Shown piece after piece: positions 11,911 to 25,282 of a stretch of 64,000 bases of DNA. Each line of letters begins with the position of its first letter. Position 1 is the first letter of the stretch. The notes below the pieces were generated by a model, which was not told the origin of the DNA, ran no database searches, and saw only the letters and a list, made by a program, of their open reading frames with translations. Location: contig JAZBQD010000017.1 of NCBI GenBank assembly GCA_036583965.1, positions 24,958,385 to 25,022,384 on the forward strand, given 5' to 3'. The position numbers were made by a program, and so were the translations under genes. The DNA comes from Prunella strophiata (Eukaryota; Chordata; Aves; Passeriformes; Prunellidae).

Positions 11911-14900
11911 ATACAGGACTTTATACAGAGTAAAAAGGTAGGAAATTAGGAGTTTCCAACTGATCCATGAACATGGCTACAAAACAAGGACAGAATCTGC
12001 AGTCAGATCTGTAGCAAGAACCAATTTAAGAGGGGAATGGGCAGTGCTAGTGATATCTCCTATACCCAATGACAGGAGAGAGTCTCTTCTGTGTTCTGAA
12101 ATGTGAAAGAAAGGGAAAGGATACCATGGTTGTGAAGCTGTCCCTGTTAAGCTGCTCTGAGGCCAAGAAGCTTGCCCTAACTATGACTTGGAGCAGCTTA
12201 CTTGAGCTTCACCTGCACGCCTTAATTTCTCGACTCTAAATGTCACTACTGTCTGTGCCAGGAGATTTTATGACTAGGTATGTCCTTTATCAAATGCTGA
12301 CATTGCAGTGCTGTGGCTGTGCTGTAGGTGACAGGCATTGGCAATGCTAGCAAACAAGCTAACTGAAAATTTGTTGTAAGACTCTTGGGATGACTACTGG
12401 AGCAACGCTTCCACTAATTTTACTAAATTAGTTGTGACACAAAGAGCCTGAATTCTCCCTATACATCTTTGAGTAGCCCATGCTAACCCTTACCCATTAC
12501 TTTTCAGGATCCAAGGCTAAAATACAGTGGTAATTAAAGGATGAAAAAGTTTAAATAGCCACCTGTATCAATATTAGATGCTCTTAGAAATTATTCTAAA
12601 AATAATTATCATCCCTGGAGCAAAAACTCAAGCTGAAAAAGGGAGCAGGTCTTACCATCAAGTTAATTGAAACAAGTCAGCACTTTACTTAATGTGAGCT
12701 TAACACACCCTCCTAGTGCTCAAAGCCAAATCTTCCATGTGGATATTACCTTCCAGAGGGAATCAGGGGAGGACTGTATTTTAGAGTTTCACTTTGCAAT
12801 GGGCAAAACCCAAGTGAACACTTGGATAGCTCATCTTCTATTACAGCAGTTTGGCCTACCCCTACAAAAATAAACTTTGTAAAGGCATTTTTTTTTTTAC
12901 TTTTTCTCTTCCACACTGAAAGTCAAATACCCAGCTTTTGCAAGGAATAGAAAGGCAACATATTGTTGAGGTAATAGGAAAACTATAAAGGCCTTGCATT
13001 TACAGAAAACATGGGGAGGACAACACAGCTTATCTGGCAGCTTTTCTACCTTCACTTTCATTAAAAAAAAAAAGACTGTAGGAGGAAAAATTTGAAGTGT
13101 AGACACAAATAATCAATCCAGATTCTAGTTGGAAAGTAAGGGCAGGTAGGTTATTTTGTGTGGAAGATTTAACAGAGAAGAAGGTGCATATTATTCAAAC
13201 AAACATCTTCTTTGGTACTTTAGGAAGCAGAGTCAGAAGGAGGCTTGCAGAAAAAGAAATGTGATCACATATTTCTTCAGTCGGATTTTTAATCTGGCTT
13301 AAACTTCCATCAACTTTCTTTTCCCATGAGCCAAAGGGAGTGCATAATATTTATACCTATAAGGCCACCCCCTGCTCCCTGCCTCCACCAAGTAATCTAC
13401 CAAACTGAATCTGCTTTGAGTCCCTGCTGCACTTACAGCTTGAGGCTTCAGCTCCAGAACAGCTTTCCAGCACTGGTGTAATGCAGCAAGCAGGGCTAGC
13501 ATGAGGAAGCGTCCTGCTATTCCATCTGTAATTGTCACTCTCCCCTAAAGTGTTATCTCATGCAGAGCTTCAGAAGGTGTGAGAAAACAACCATTAACTT
13601 TATTAAATAAAGGACATAACGTAATAAAAACTTCTGGTTTTTTTTTTTTCAGGGGGAGGGAAAATATTCCCTGAAAATATTCCCTACTGAATCTTGAGAC
13701 TGTATAGCCAGGCTTACAAAACATTCTGATTAAGGAGAAAATGCTGATTCATTCCTATTTCTGTCAGGTTTATTATTTCCAGGGAGTAGTTTATAACACA
13801 GTTGGCACCAATACTCACAGTCATATACAACACATCAACACAATGGCTGTATCATTTTGACTGGCCCTTGCTTGAGTTATAGTAATGCCTGCTGGCATTG
13901 TCTTGTTACAGGAGGCTTGTCTCAGCAGTTCTGATTCTGTATAAACCCATTTGTTTAGTAGATTATAATAACTTTGCCATAAGCATTTTTCTGGGGTTGA
14001 ATTATTATTATTAGCAGAAGTAATGTTAATAATATCTTAAATTTATATTTTGTCTTTCATCTCAAGAATCCCCAGGTACTTCCAGGAATTACTTTAGTAA
14101 ACCCTCAGCAATGGTACTTTTCAGGCTAAAACAAAGCATACTGAATTATATAAGTTTGTTTTTTTTTTTTTTTTGTGGGGGAGGAAATGTGCTTAACACT
14201 TTCTTATGAGCAAGAAGTCAGGTGCATTTATCTGTAAATCCATCCCCTCTACATATGCAGTGAGACCAAGATTGCATACAATGAGTTCCTACTCATGAGT
14301 GTTATTTAATTTCAACTTTTATATTAATGTTTTAAATAGTATTTGATGCATTAAGATTTGTGTTCTTAACAAAACTTGTAATCCAAATAATTACCCTTTT
14401 ATGGATATATGAAATTAAACAAGAAATACTCATTTGCTTGCCTGAATGGATAGCTAGGTAAGAAACTGAGTGAGGGAGACTTGTGAAGTGAGCTTAAACA
14501 GGTCTGCCTAAATGAGCAGAAGAATTAAGAATTAAAGAAGCATCTACACTTCTGCTGTAAACTGTCTAAGGACCCAAGTCAGATAGCCCAGACACATAAA
14601 CTACTTTCTCTATACATGACTGGACTTAAAGCCATTAAGAAAAATGAAGCAACTCCTACAAAATCCCAAAGGACAGAAAGTCTCACATTAAAGACTGTCT
14701 GCCTAGAATAGCTGTGATACATTGAATTTAAGGAGGAATGTTTGGCATCCAGTAAACTGAAAAGACAAGACTGGAGATGAAGAAGATTTTAGCAGGGAAG
14801 ATTGCTGCAGGGTGCTGTTGCTGGACTTTTCCTTGAACAAGAGACGTTCAGTATTCTTCAGGCATGACAGTCTGCCTCAGAGTTACAGTAGAGATCTTGC

Positions 14901-15189
14901 CCAGGACGTAGAGCTCTAGCAATGAAGGGTCACACTATGGTTCAGTCTGCAGGGACCAACTATAATTCCAGTTTTTTGCAAAAGTGAGCCTATTAAACTT
15001 TGTAACAGCCAAAAAAAGTTTATTCAGCCTATTACAGAATACAATGTGAGAAGTGTAGGTCACTTTTTTTTAGCACATGTTCAATAGTGTTCTGTTTTTA
15101 TAGTGTCTAAATAAAGCAGAATGAGTTAGGATCTGTGGAGCTACTGGAGCTGCAGGACAATGAATCACAACCTGAGACAAAGACATGAC
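11911..15189. other. Non-coding stretch, no gene seen
   Basis: AT-rich, with poly-T runs at about 12889-12898, 13631-13639 and 14159-14174, and a 13-base unit (gaaaatattccct) repeated in tandem at 13660-13672 and 13673-13685. The small frames at 12667-12873 and 13299-13538 resemble nothing known. No RNA gene or transposon was recognised. Confidence 0.65.
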
Positions 15190-15205
15190 CTCAAAATCAT
15201 AAAAT

Positions 15206-15211
15206 CAGAGT
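15206..15211. repeat. Left target-site duplication CAGAGT
   Basis: The six bases CAGAGT lie immediately left of the foldback element's first base (TGTGGTG...) and recur exactly at its right edge. Confidence 0.85.
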
Positions 15212-15551
15212 TGTGGTGTTACATTTTAGTTAAATGGTACGCTCTGTCTCACCCCTCAAAATGTACAGTTTATTCCAAGCCTGTGATCCTCCCTGCAGTA
15301 TCATGTGTAATCCCGTTGGCCCGAGTCTTATTCGGCCCCTTTCTCCCAAGGCTCTCCCTCTTTCCCCCTGCCTTTTCCCCCCTCCCTCCCCAAAGTGGGC
15401 ACAAAATAAGGGATTATTTCCATTATTTCCCGTTGGGCCAACGGGATTACAGACACATGATACTGCAGGGGAGGATCACAGGCTTGGGATAAACTGTACA
15501 TTTTCAGGGGGTGGGACAGAGAGTACCATTTAACTAAAATGTAACACCACA
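15212..15551. mobile_element. 340-bp foldback element with long terminal inverted repeats
   Basis: The left arm (15212-15322, 111 bp) and right arm (15435-15551, 117 bp) are reverse complements, differing by about four substitutions and three small indels (1, 1 and 4 bases). The ends read tgtggtgttacattttag and ctaaaatgtaacaccaca. The central part (15323-15434) is pyrimidine-rich with runs of C and T and borders a small hairpin (stems at 15429-15436 and 15438-15445). CAGAGT flanks both ends. It has no coding capacity, so it would be non-autonomous. The frames on both strands read similar peptides (for example a QACDPP string) because of the inverted repeat. TG...CA ends with a 6-bp duplication are what alpha- or beta-retrovirus-like integrases make, while long inverted termini point to a MITE-like DNA transposon. 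I cannot decide the class. Confidence 0.88.
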
Positions 15552-15557
15552 CAGAGT
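15552..15557. repeat. Right target-site duplication CAGAGT
   Basis: Exact copy of the six bases at 15206-15211, directly after the terminal CACCACA of the foldback element. The following bases continue the interrupted CR1. Confidence 0.85.
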
Positions 15558-15607
15558 GGCTCGGGTTGGAAAGGATCTTCAGGTTCCAAACCCCCCCATG
15601 GCCTGTG

Positions 15608-18600
15608 AACATTTTCTCTGGGAATTCATGAGTTGCATGGACATCTGCCTCATGGAGTGACAGACTCAGTCCAAACTGCCACAGGGAGCATTTCATCCAG
15701 ATAGTACTCCTTTGGGATCCAAGAGGATGTTGATTAACAGGATCCTTGAGACATGTATCTTATTCCTGGATACTGTCCCCCAAAATGGGAAATATACAAA
15801 TCCAGATTTAAAATGTCCAGATTCATCCAAAAGCATATCCATTATGGAAAACTGGATGATAGAAAAATTCTATCTATAAAAAAATTTACCACTGAAGGAT
15901 CATCACTGGACTAATATCTTTCTTTTCACTATTGAAATTATGAGAGAAGATTTAGAAGGTAGAATTGTTAGTCTAGCTTGAATCTATACTCTAGTTTGTC
16001 TTCTTGATGCTAAAAATCTCTGGGCATAATTTCATGGCTGAGGACAATCATGAAATTAAACTAGATAACCATAATGAATCTTTCTTGTCTTGAGCTGTGT
16101 TAGTCAATTTTAAAAGCATACAGGATTCCTCTGATTACAGTGCTGAAGTATTCAATGCACATGCACAAGTTATTTGCTGCAATCTGGTCAGGACTTGAAT
16201 CCAGTGTTAACATAAGGTTCAAAAAATTTCCTTGCCCCATAAATTTGTGTGTTTTTAAAAAATTTGAATTATTCTTAGCAATACAATAAAATGAAAGAAG
16301 GAAAGCAAAGATATGAGAGTACAGCTGTACCATTCTAAGATTGTCAGTTTCACTTACCACTTTTAAATCCACAGATGGGAGGCTTAGCAGCCATGGATAT
16401 GTGGCTCTGGGAACTGCTGCCCATGGCATATAAAAGCTCAAACACAGACCACGGGTAACCTCAGACTAACAGCAGCCAATATTCTCTTTTAAGGTGTAAA
16501 ATGCTTAAAACAGTCCACCACACAAATGCAGATTTTTATTTCACATCCCTAGGTCAGTTACTATAAATTCCAGGATGTACCCAAAACAGGACAGAAGAAG
16601 GAAGTCTTTTTCTTACAAAGGTGTGCTCAGTCAGAACAAGCACGTTATTTCAATCACCATTTCAGGGTCAGTGTTCAAACACTAAACCATTTGGAGGTCA
16701 CATTTCTGGGTATTTAAACACATAAGATATACAGAAAGACACCCAAATTCTGCTGAGAGTCCACGGGCCTAATTTTATTATTCCTGAATAAGCAGGAATA
16801 CTTTAATTTCTTTATGGTTGGCCGAAAAAGTCTAGAAGAAGGTAGATCAAATGCTGGCATCTGTTGTTTTATGGGTTTGTTTTTTTGTTTTTTTTTTTTT
16901 TTTTCTTTCTTTTGGATTACTAAGATGGTTGTGTTAGTGTTTGACCATGTTATTTACACCCTTTTACATAGCAAAAGTACCCAGCTTTTCAGCAATTACT
17001 CTTGTAATTAGGATGGCTGTTTTTTTCAGAATCCCAAAGATGAGAAGTGTCTTTAAAATAGAAGCTGGTTTGAAATATGTTTCAGACCAGATTTTTTATA
17101 AATGAAAACTGAATTTTGTGTCTCTTTTCCACAGAATTTAATGAGAGAATCCAAAATCATCAGACAATCAGGTGTTCACTTTGTAGTTCCTGTTTTATGC
17201 AATAAACTGTTCTGGGTTTCACAACAGACCCATCTTAAACATCTGTCTCCATTTGAATTTTTTTCAGATAGCTGAATTACCAGCTGTGTGAAAGTAATGC
17301 TCAGGATCTCTTAGCAGCAGAGGGCAAAAATCCTTATTATAAGTTCTTTGCCAGACCAAGACATTGGTGTTTTCTCAAGGCACACATCACCATCCCCATG
17401 TCACCACCAAACATGCATTTCAGTGCACTGGTCCACTCACTCAGACTAATTAACTTGTCTTGCCAAGTGTTACAATGCATTGGCACCATATGGCTGGTGG
17501 AAAATAAACTAGCTATTATTTGCACATCTGCTGAATAATATTATGTTAAAACATTACATGCACAATTATGTTCAATTATATCAAACAAATCTTCGTATTT
17601 TAAATAAATAAATAAAATAAATCTACGTAAATTAAACAAATTCACGTAATGTTGAATCTCCAGGGTTTGCACATCTTTAGTTACAGGGAGTTTAGTGCAG
17701 GGTAGCAGATGTTGCCAATTTATTAATTGGATATCATATGTTTAAAATGTCAAGTGCACAACAATAATTTCATAATGGGTATTCATTTTAGGCAAATAAA
17801 TAAAAGTTTTTTAAAGGCATCAGAGGAGTTGCACAAAATCTATCATGCCAACATATAGTCTTTAGCACATGTGAACAAACAGGGCATTTTTCAGACTGCA
17901 GACAAGAAAACAATGTTTACACTTCCACTTCAGACTTATTCCCAAACTTATTTGCAATATGACTTGAGTATGCTTGGTACCCTTTTCACCTTTACCTTCT
18001 AATGGTTCTGTTTTATCTGTTTTTGCTTTTTACTTTGCTTGCTGCTTCCTTTGTCACAGATTTTACTTATGCATTTTCTTTTGCCACTCTATTTATGGAG
18101 GGTTATTTGTCCAGACTACAGATTAACAGCAATAGTGGGACTGGGTCTGTCGAAAACACACTTTGTGAAGTACAAAATTCCTGTCTTTTCTTCTTCTAGT
18201 CCTCACCCCCAGCTTGCAAATGGCTAGCCAAACTGTGTTAATAGTCTGGTCAACACAAAACACAACATTAAATCCAAATGTTTTCATCAGAAAGAATGTG
18301 GTATGTAGATAATAGCACGCTAGGGCTGAATAAGGGATCTGCAGTTAGTGAATTGTGATATTTCTTTAGGATTTAATCCCATCAGGTATTTTAAAGACCT
18401 ACTTCATCGGCTGCTGTAGATGCACAACAGTATATTTCACAATTCAACTTTGTCATACCAGCTACTAGAAAGCACTATCACTACCCAGTTCCATGTACTT
18501 ATAATCCTTGCCACATTTTTGTGTATTTTCTCCTAGGTTTTGCTTCTGAGCCATAGATAGGAATTTGTGGCAATGATGAAGCTTTTGTTCCAGCCCAGTT

Positions 18601-21600
18601 ACCAGCAAACCCATGTTGAACCTGTCTATATCCATGTTTCCATCTGATATTGCACAATATATTTGTGAATAATACATACCTATGGAAGCAAAAATGCTTT
18701 TTCAGAAAAAATACTGGCTTTTTTTGAATATATCCATTTCAGAATGCAGTGATCATCTGTGGTCTTCAGTACTTCAGGGGCTCAGAAAGGCCAAGTGGGA
18801 GGAAAGGCATCCTCTGCAAGACTGTAGACTCCCTGAAAGTAAAAGAAAAGATGTCCAAGAAAGAGCTCTTTCAGTCCACAAAAGATCAAAAGCCATATGG
18901 AGAAATTAAAAATTAATGCACATATCCTTTATCCACCTCAATAAAGCATTAATCCAGTAAATAATAAACACCTGAGTCAAAGGAGATGAAAAATGGTTTG
19001 CTCTTGTGCTACAAAAATTTGTTGGCCAAAACAATACCGAAAGAGCAGATTCCAGGGCTTTGCTTTTCTTATTCTGCGGATGGCAGAGAAAAGATGTTTT
19101 CTTTTGAGATTGCAGTGCAAGTAAATTCATCCTTTCTGCATAGTCCCTGTTACATAATGTTTTGCCATACTTCTTGAAAAAACATAAGACAATAAAGCAA
19201 TCTAGGAAATTTTCTGCATGTGAATCTGGCCACTTAAGTAGCATCTGGCAAACAGACAGAGCTGACAGAAGGATTCCCAACCCTCTCCATCCCCATCTTC
19301 CAATTTCTAATAGATTTATTTCAGTTTGCTCCAGCTCTGTGATTTACCATAGAAATGCTTAGTTTACTGTTGAGGCTGTTTTGGGTTTTCCTGAGTTGGA
19401 AGCATGCCAACGGGTTTACTGGCTGGATACCAAAGGACAGCCTTAGCAGGAGAATGAATAATTGTATTGGTATGGAGGGTTAATTGTGGAAACGCCACTG
19501 TGATGTGAAAAAATCCTCTGTTCCCATGCTGTTCACGGTCCTGTATCCACCAGACACAAGAAGGTTCATGGCTAAATTCAGTTGAGTCTAAGCCTAAATA
19601 ATTTTAACCTCTCCTAGCGCTAGGCCCTGCAAAGGTAGCAAAACACTGACTTGACTTGCCCTCTGAAGCTGTACCTACTGCCTGCGAGTTTGTTCAGAGG
19701 TGCCTGCTGATGAGTTACAAATAACAGGACAGCACACACACCTTTCCCATGTGTGTGGCCTTTCCTTATGTGTAGCCAGCTCCACTGCTTTTGAGGCTCT
19801 GTTGTCCTCCCTGTGTCCCTGGCTGTCGTCCTGCCCCAGATGAGACCAGCCGCTGCAACAGCCACTCCCCATCTCACCTCCTGCTGCAGACATATGGTTC
19901 CACATCAGTACTGAAGGGATTTCCAGGGGAAATGCACCTCACTACAGTGACTCTGTGTAAAACTGTTTTTACCCTTTTAATCACATTAGATCTTCCTACT
20001 TACAAACCCAACTTAACCCCAACAACATACATGTCTTTACGTTTGCATTTGATGAAAACAAGGCTGTGTCTCGTAGGGCGTCTCCCCACCCCTGAATTGC
20101 AATGAGAAAAAGGCAATAGTTTGTAGCAGGAATCAAGCCTCTGATTTTCAGTACTGTGCATAAATCTCATTTATCTTTCTCACTTGGGAAGCCAGTGAGC
20201 AGAAATACACATTTAAAAAAGGAGACCAGCTTTCTCTGTACCTTAGGAACAGTAGCTAGGGAAAAGGAAGACAGACAACTATTGAGGGAGACGATTGACC
20301 TAGATTATATCTAGTGATAAATTGAAGTATCTTCCTTCCAAAACTTTACAAGCACCAACTGCATTTTGATAAGGAGGAATTCTACTCATCACCAACAAAA
20401 TTTTTTAACTGTAAGTTGACACCTGAGTCTTAAAAAGCAAGGTTTTGATGCAATTTTCATGAGCATAAACAATATTTGAAGTCTTAGGCTGCTCTTTTTC
20501 AATGAGTAATTAACCCCAGGATTCATTAAGAGATTGAAAAGAATAATTTGTTTTTGTAGTGTGGGAGCACATTTTATTCCTGATCTAGTTATTTTAGTTG
20601 AAAAGAGAGTTTGCAGTAATTTGACTACTGACTAATATCAAAGTATCCTTCATCTCAAAGCCCTGAAGCTACAGAATAAAATTTGGTAAGTGCTCAAGAG
20701 CAGTGGCAAGATAAAGATGAAACACCAGAATGTTGTCGCAAGTCAAACTCACACCAGAGTGAGTAGTATACCAATGGAAGTGTCCTGGAAGGAGTCATAT
20801 GGTTGAAAATCTTTTCATGTGAGGCTTTGGTGTCAGGCACTTCATGTTGTAGAGTTGTTGTGGATTCAGCATGGAGGATGGGTACTCAGTTTGACTGGGT
20901 TGTCAGGCATGTAAATGCTGCATAATTTCAAGGCAAAATCAAACCTTCCCTTTCCCCCTCCTCCCTTAATCCAGTTGGGGCTAGGGGGAGAGAGAATTAC
21001 TAACAGACTGAGTGTGATTCTGCCACTTTGCATCAGATTATGGTAGTATACAGCTGGGAAGAACAAGCCTTTCTTTGCATGTGAGCACAGCATAGATTTC
21101 CCTCTGCAAAGGAATGATTCTTTTTTAAAGTGCACCATTAGTGGGAAGAAAGCACAATGCACAGCCACCACTGTGACTAGTTCCCTCACTTGAAACCATT
21201 GTGGAGATATTTACCTTAGGGGAGTAAATATGAAAGCCTTGAGATTCTTCCTTCTTAATTCAGAAGCAGTACCAAGCCTCACTGACCTCTTGCTCAAGAA
21301 AGCCTGGGGCTTTCTCAAAATGAAGAAAGAAGGAAGTTGAATAGATTTATGATTTGTGGAACAATGCAGGAAAAACTGTCATAATAATCCCAAACCCTGA
21401 ACTTCTCTGCTGTAGCAGAATGTCAATATTGTTTAAACAAAACTCTACCAGGTCCAAATAAGCATTCTGCAGGGACTCTTTGTATGAATTTTGACCTGTT
21501 TTTCCTCAGTGATCCCTCATTAATAAGGACTGGCCAGCTGAAGCCCAAGTACACCTTTCAGCTTTGTGACCTCCTTGTGGATGACCATGGGTCCATTATA

Positions 21601-24600
21601 TTGTTTTTCTACAATGCGTTGCAGAGATGGATTACTCGGCTGCATGCAGGACAAGTCTCCACATATTGGATGAATTTTGCAGCCCACACAGTGTACACAA
21701 AAGCCAGCCATAGCCATATCCTTTGTGCCCACGGACAATCCCCAGAATGCAAATAAAGCCACTTCCCACCCACAAGTCAAACATCGGTCTATAAAAAAAG
21801 ACTAAATCTGAAAAAATACTTTGACTTACAAAGTGCTATCCTGCCTCCATACATCCGTATCTCTGAGGTAGGACTTCAGAAGTCCTAGACACTCAATTTT
21901 CCTCCCCACTCTTCTGTCTTTGCATAGTGCAATGCACAGCTCACTGGCTCACTGTGAAGATCATGGAACCAAAATACAGACACCTGGAGTGAAGGTATAG
22001 ATCTGACCCTACAGTTTAACTTTGAAGAGGAAAGCTCTGAAGAGTGGAAGAGGAAAAAATGAATACAGTGTGGCAGGAGACAGTCACCAGGGGATATATG
22101 AAATAAATGGGTTCATAGTATACAAAAGCTTATAACTTTCCAAGACTGCAAAAGGGAAGATGGGGAAAAGAAAAACATGTAAAGAGAGGAAATAGTAAGA
22201 CAAAGTGACCTGGCTGTTCTAAAGAGATGCTATAGGTAGGCATGCATATGAGAAAAGAGTGAAAGCAAACCTTCATCCCTTCTGCAAAAACTCTCCTAAT
22301 AATTTTATTTGGGAAGCTAAGCTATGTTTACCCCTAAATGCTTAGCTCTTCCTTCAGCTGTCCAAATCTCAGCCTGCTGCACAATGGCCATGGTTCATAT
22401 GTGCATCGATGGGCAAGGCTTGCCTCAAATCTGAAGGATGTAGAAGGGTCAAAGGCCAGGCAAAACCCCACTTTTTTATGGGTCAAGGATGTGCTATTCC
22501 CAGGTTGAGGCACTGTAGCTGCAGGAGGCACTGCCCCAGGACATTTGGACAGCAATGGTGATGCTCTGCTGGGAGGCATCAGCTCTTTGTGCAGCAGCAC
22601 AGAGAGAAGAAATCTGCATTTCAAACACACAATAAAGAGAAATATAGATGCATGTGAATAACTTGAGAGAAAGAGCAAGGCACAATGTCAGTCAGAAACC
22701 CTCACTACAATGGCAAAAACTTAGCTTGGGTGACCTTGACATTGAAGGCATACATGACAAGAAAAGAAATTGGACAGGGGAGGGTGAAAAAGCTGGGTTT
22801 GCAGCTGTTTGCATAGTGAAATTACTGGACAAAATACAGGGATTGAAGACAGAGAGTAAAGCATACTACAGCCACATATTTTAGCACATGAAAATAATTG
22901 GTTTAATATACTCTAAAGAGCTTGTGAAATCACTCTGAATAATAATTCAGTTTACTGTGCTCTTTTTATACACAAGACAGAAAACATCTTCCCTTCCACT
23001 TCACTCCCCTTTCCCCATGAGATTTAAAATTTCCCAGGGCAGCACAGGTTACTGTACCAGATTAAATAGCAGAGAAAATTATACCCTCATGTTACTACAA
23101 TTAGGGTTAAGATGGTATCAGCATTTCTTTTAAATATTTCTATTCATATGGATTTATGAGGCTGACACAGCCACAAAAATTCAGTGTAACATGACCTACA
23201 GGACCATACACTGAGACCAAGAGGTCACTTTACTTCATTGTCTCCTCTCAGTTGTTATTGAAAACTCTTTATTTCATTTTTATAAAAGTCACAGATAGAT
23301 AATGTGTCCCCTTTTTCAGAAAAAATGACCACAATACTAGTGTTTTAAAAGATTCATGAACTGAACATATGTTCAGTAGTTCTTTCAAAATTAAAAGGTC
23401 ATAAAACTTTGGAGTACCTTGTTTTAAAGATACTGCATGGTTATTGGAACTAATGGAGTCCACAGACAGCTCTCACTGAGCCCAGGGTGTGTGTTTCATC
23501 CACTAAAAGAAAGCTTTATGACAGAAAGCTCTTTCATCAAAGACTTAAATCCTTTTTAACCAATGTGTTTGCTTGGCTGTGGGTCAGAGAAGCAGTTTAT
23601 TCTTCATGTCGCTGTTCATCTTGTTGTGCAATGCTGGAGTGGAGTGATCAATAATATTGAACTAGCCAGATTTTCCCAAATGTGATCAGGCCCATGTGAC
23701 ACATGCTTTGGCCCCCTCCTGGATCGTTGAACCTGAACAATCAGATTAGAGGTAAAAGAAAATCTTACTGTAAGGTCATGGAGATGGAGAGAAGCCTGGC
23801 TCTAGGCTGTCAGTGCATTTTTTGCTCTAGCAGCATAGTATCAAGGATTCCCCAGAATGAAGTATGACATCTGACAGGCCCAATCCCAAGAAAATCTTCA
23901 GGCAAGGACCACGGGTTGGATTTGCATCTGCTGTCAGCTGCTGCAGTTTTTCTTATTTGCATGCCAGTAAAAGCTGAGTGAGGGAGCTTTTGCTGAAGTA
24001 CTGACCCATCTTGAGAAGTGATAATTCTCTGCACATATCTGATGTTTTAGAAACATACTTGGACTCACCTGCCTCTGCTTGCACACAAGGTGGCTGGCAC
24101 TTTTCTCCACTGATTTTAATCTGCAGATCAGAGTTCCATCTGGGACTCTGCCGCAGTAAAACAAATCATATCTCAGACCAGACAGTACCTTCATCAGCTG
24201 CTGAGGGGCTTCTTCTAAAGAATGGCAGGAGCTGGTCTCCCATCATTTGCTTCAGGATCTGCTGCAAGAATCTCTTTTCTCTAGAATTATCTTCACAGCT
24301 TATTTCAAAAGGGAATGTCCCACATGGGGGACTTAGTTTCATACTTGGTGTTTGCCAACACTGAATCAGAAGGTAATAAAGAAGTGGATGACTTTATTTT
24401 CCAATTCACAGAAAACAAGTCTCTAAAAAATACTACATTTCTCTATTTTTGTTTTAATTTCAACAATCATATACACATAGATATCCTCTTGACTATGGCC
24501 TAAAATTAAATATAATTTAATAATAGATATATATAAAATTATATATCTAAAGGTTATTTGGGTTATGTATCATCCAGCACAGGACACTACTGCCACATCC

Positions 24601-25282
24601 TTCACTTAAATTACCATGTGACCAAACCTCCATCTAAGAACACTCAGTTTCAAATTTATTTGCATAACTTAAGTTATTTTGGTGTGATCAGGCAATGATA
24701 GTTTGCTGGGTACACATCAAATAAAACCAACCTATATCCTCGTCCCAAGGAAACACTTACGTGGTTTGCTTTATGGTAAACAGTTCTCATAACTCACCTT
24801 CATGGACTGGTACTTAATGGTAAATGTGTTTATTTATTTTTTTTAAACTGGGACAATCAAGAAAGACAGAAAAAGAGACTTTGCTTGCTGGCACTAGTAT
24901 CCTTTGAAATAACTGAGTTATTTATATTATGATTGGTGCGTGAAAACATTCCTGTTGAGGTCCAAGGTAATTAGTGCACAAGAAATTCAATTCTGGAAGT
25001 CAGGCATCTCCCTCTGTCACAATGTTCAGATAGGTATCAAAAAGTTTTGCTTAAGACAATCTCAAAAAAAGATTTTGTAACTCTGTAGTATAACAACCAT
25101 AGCAATTCTACAACTGAAACCTGTGTGCAGAAAAGAATCCTGAAGAGGTGATGCAGGAGGAAAAGATATTGGCAGATATTGATAAGTTCTAGTTCTCCTC
25201 ATTACACCAGATGATACCACATCTTATGACAGAAAAGAGAGAGGAAAATGCCCTCCTCAGTGGAAATCTCCATTTGTTTGTA
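15608..25282. other. Long non-coding stretch, no gene seen
   Basis: Nearly ten kilobases of AT-rich DNA without a recognisable gene or transposon. It includes a 17-T run at 16888-16904, an (AAAT)n-like stretch at about 17600-17622, a 10-bp stem hairpin at 24524-24549, and several pairs of overlapping frames on opposite strands (18906-19362, 19620-20105, 21484-21780, 22334-22884, 23810-24364). None gives a familiar protein. Old, unrecognisable repeats are likely here but cannot be named by eye. Confidence 0.6.
24524..24549. repeat. AT-only hairpin, 10-bp perfect stem
   Basis: tagatatata (24524-24533) pairs with tatatatcta (24540-24549) around the loop taaaat. It sits in a very AT-rich neighbourhood, where such hairpins can arise by chance. 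Confidence 0.9.

Larger units (their letters stand above)
15190..15607 (-). mobile_element. CR1 LINE 3' remnant split by a foldback insertion
   Basis: The sequence at 15194-15211 (aaaatcataaaatcagagt) and that from 15552 (cagagtggctcgggttgg, then aaaggatcttcaggttccaa) are the two halves of one antisense CR1 3' end. They are separated by the 340-bp element at 15212-15551. Joining them through the shared CAGAGT gives a continuous CR1-like stretch ending near the 'ccccccatggcc' block at about 15590-15603. Only some 75 bp of CR1 remain, so the copy is heavily 5'-truncated and old. The right boundary is approximate. Confidence 0.75.

Noticed and set aside
15160..15696. Three open frames of 99-122 codons on both strands
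   Set aside because: They are read through the foldback element and its CR1 flank. The similar peptides on both strands are a direct result of the inverted arms.
21520..21780. Minus-strand frame with a cysteine cluster (CVHCVGCKIHPICG) faintly like the start of a ZZ-type zinc finger
   Set aside because: Only the C-x2-C-K-x2-P-I-x-G part fits. The later metal-binding cysteines are missing, the opposite strand is also open across the same stretch, and there are no clear splice sites.
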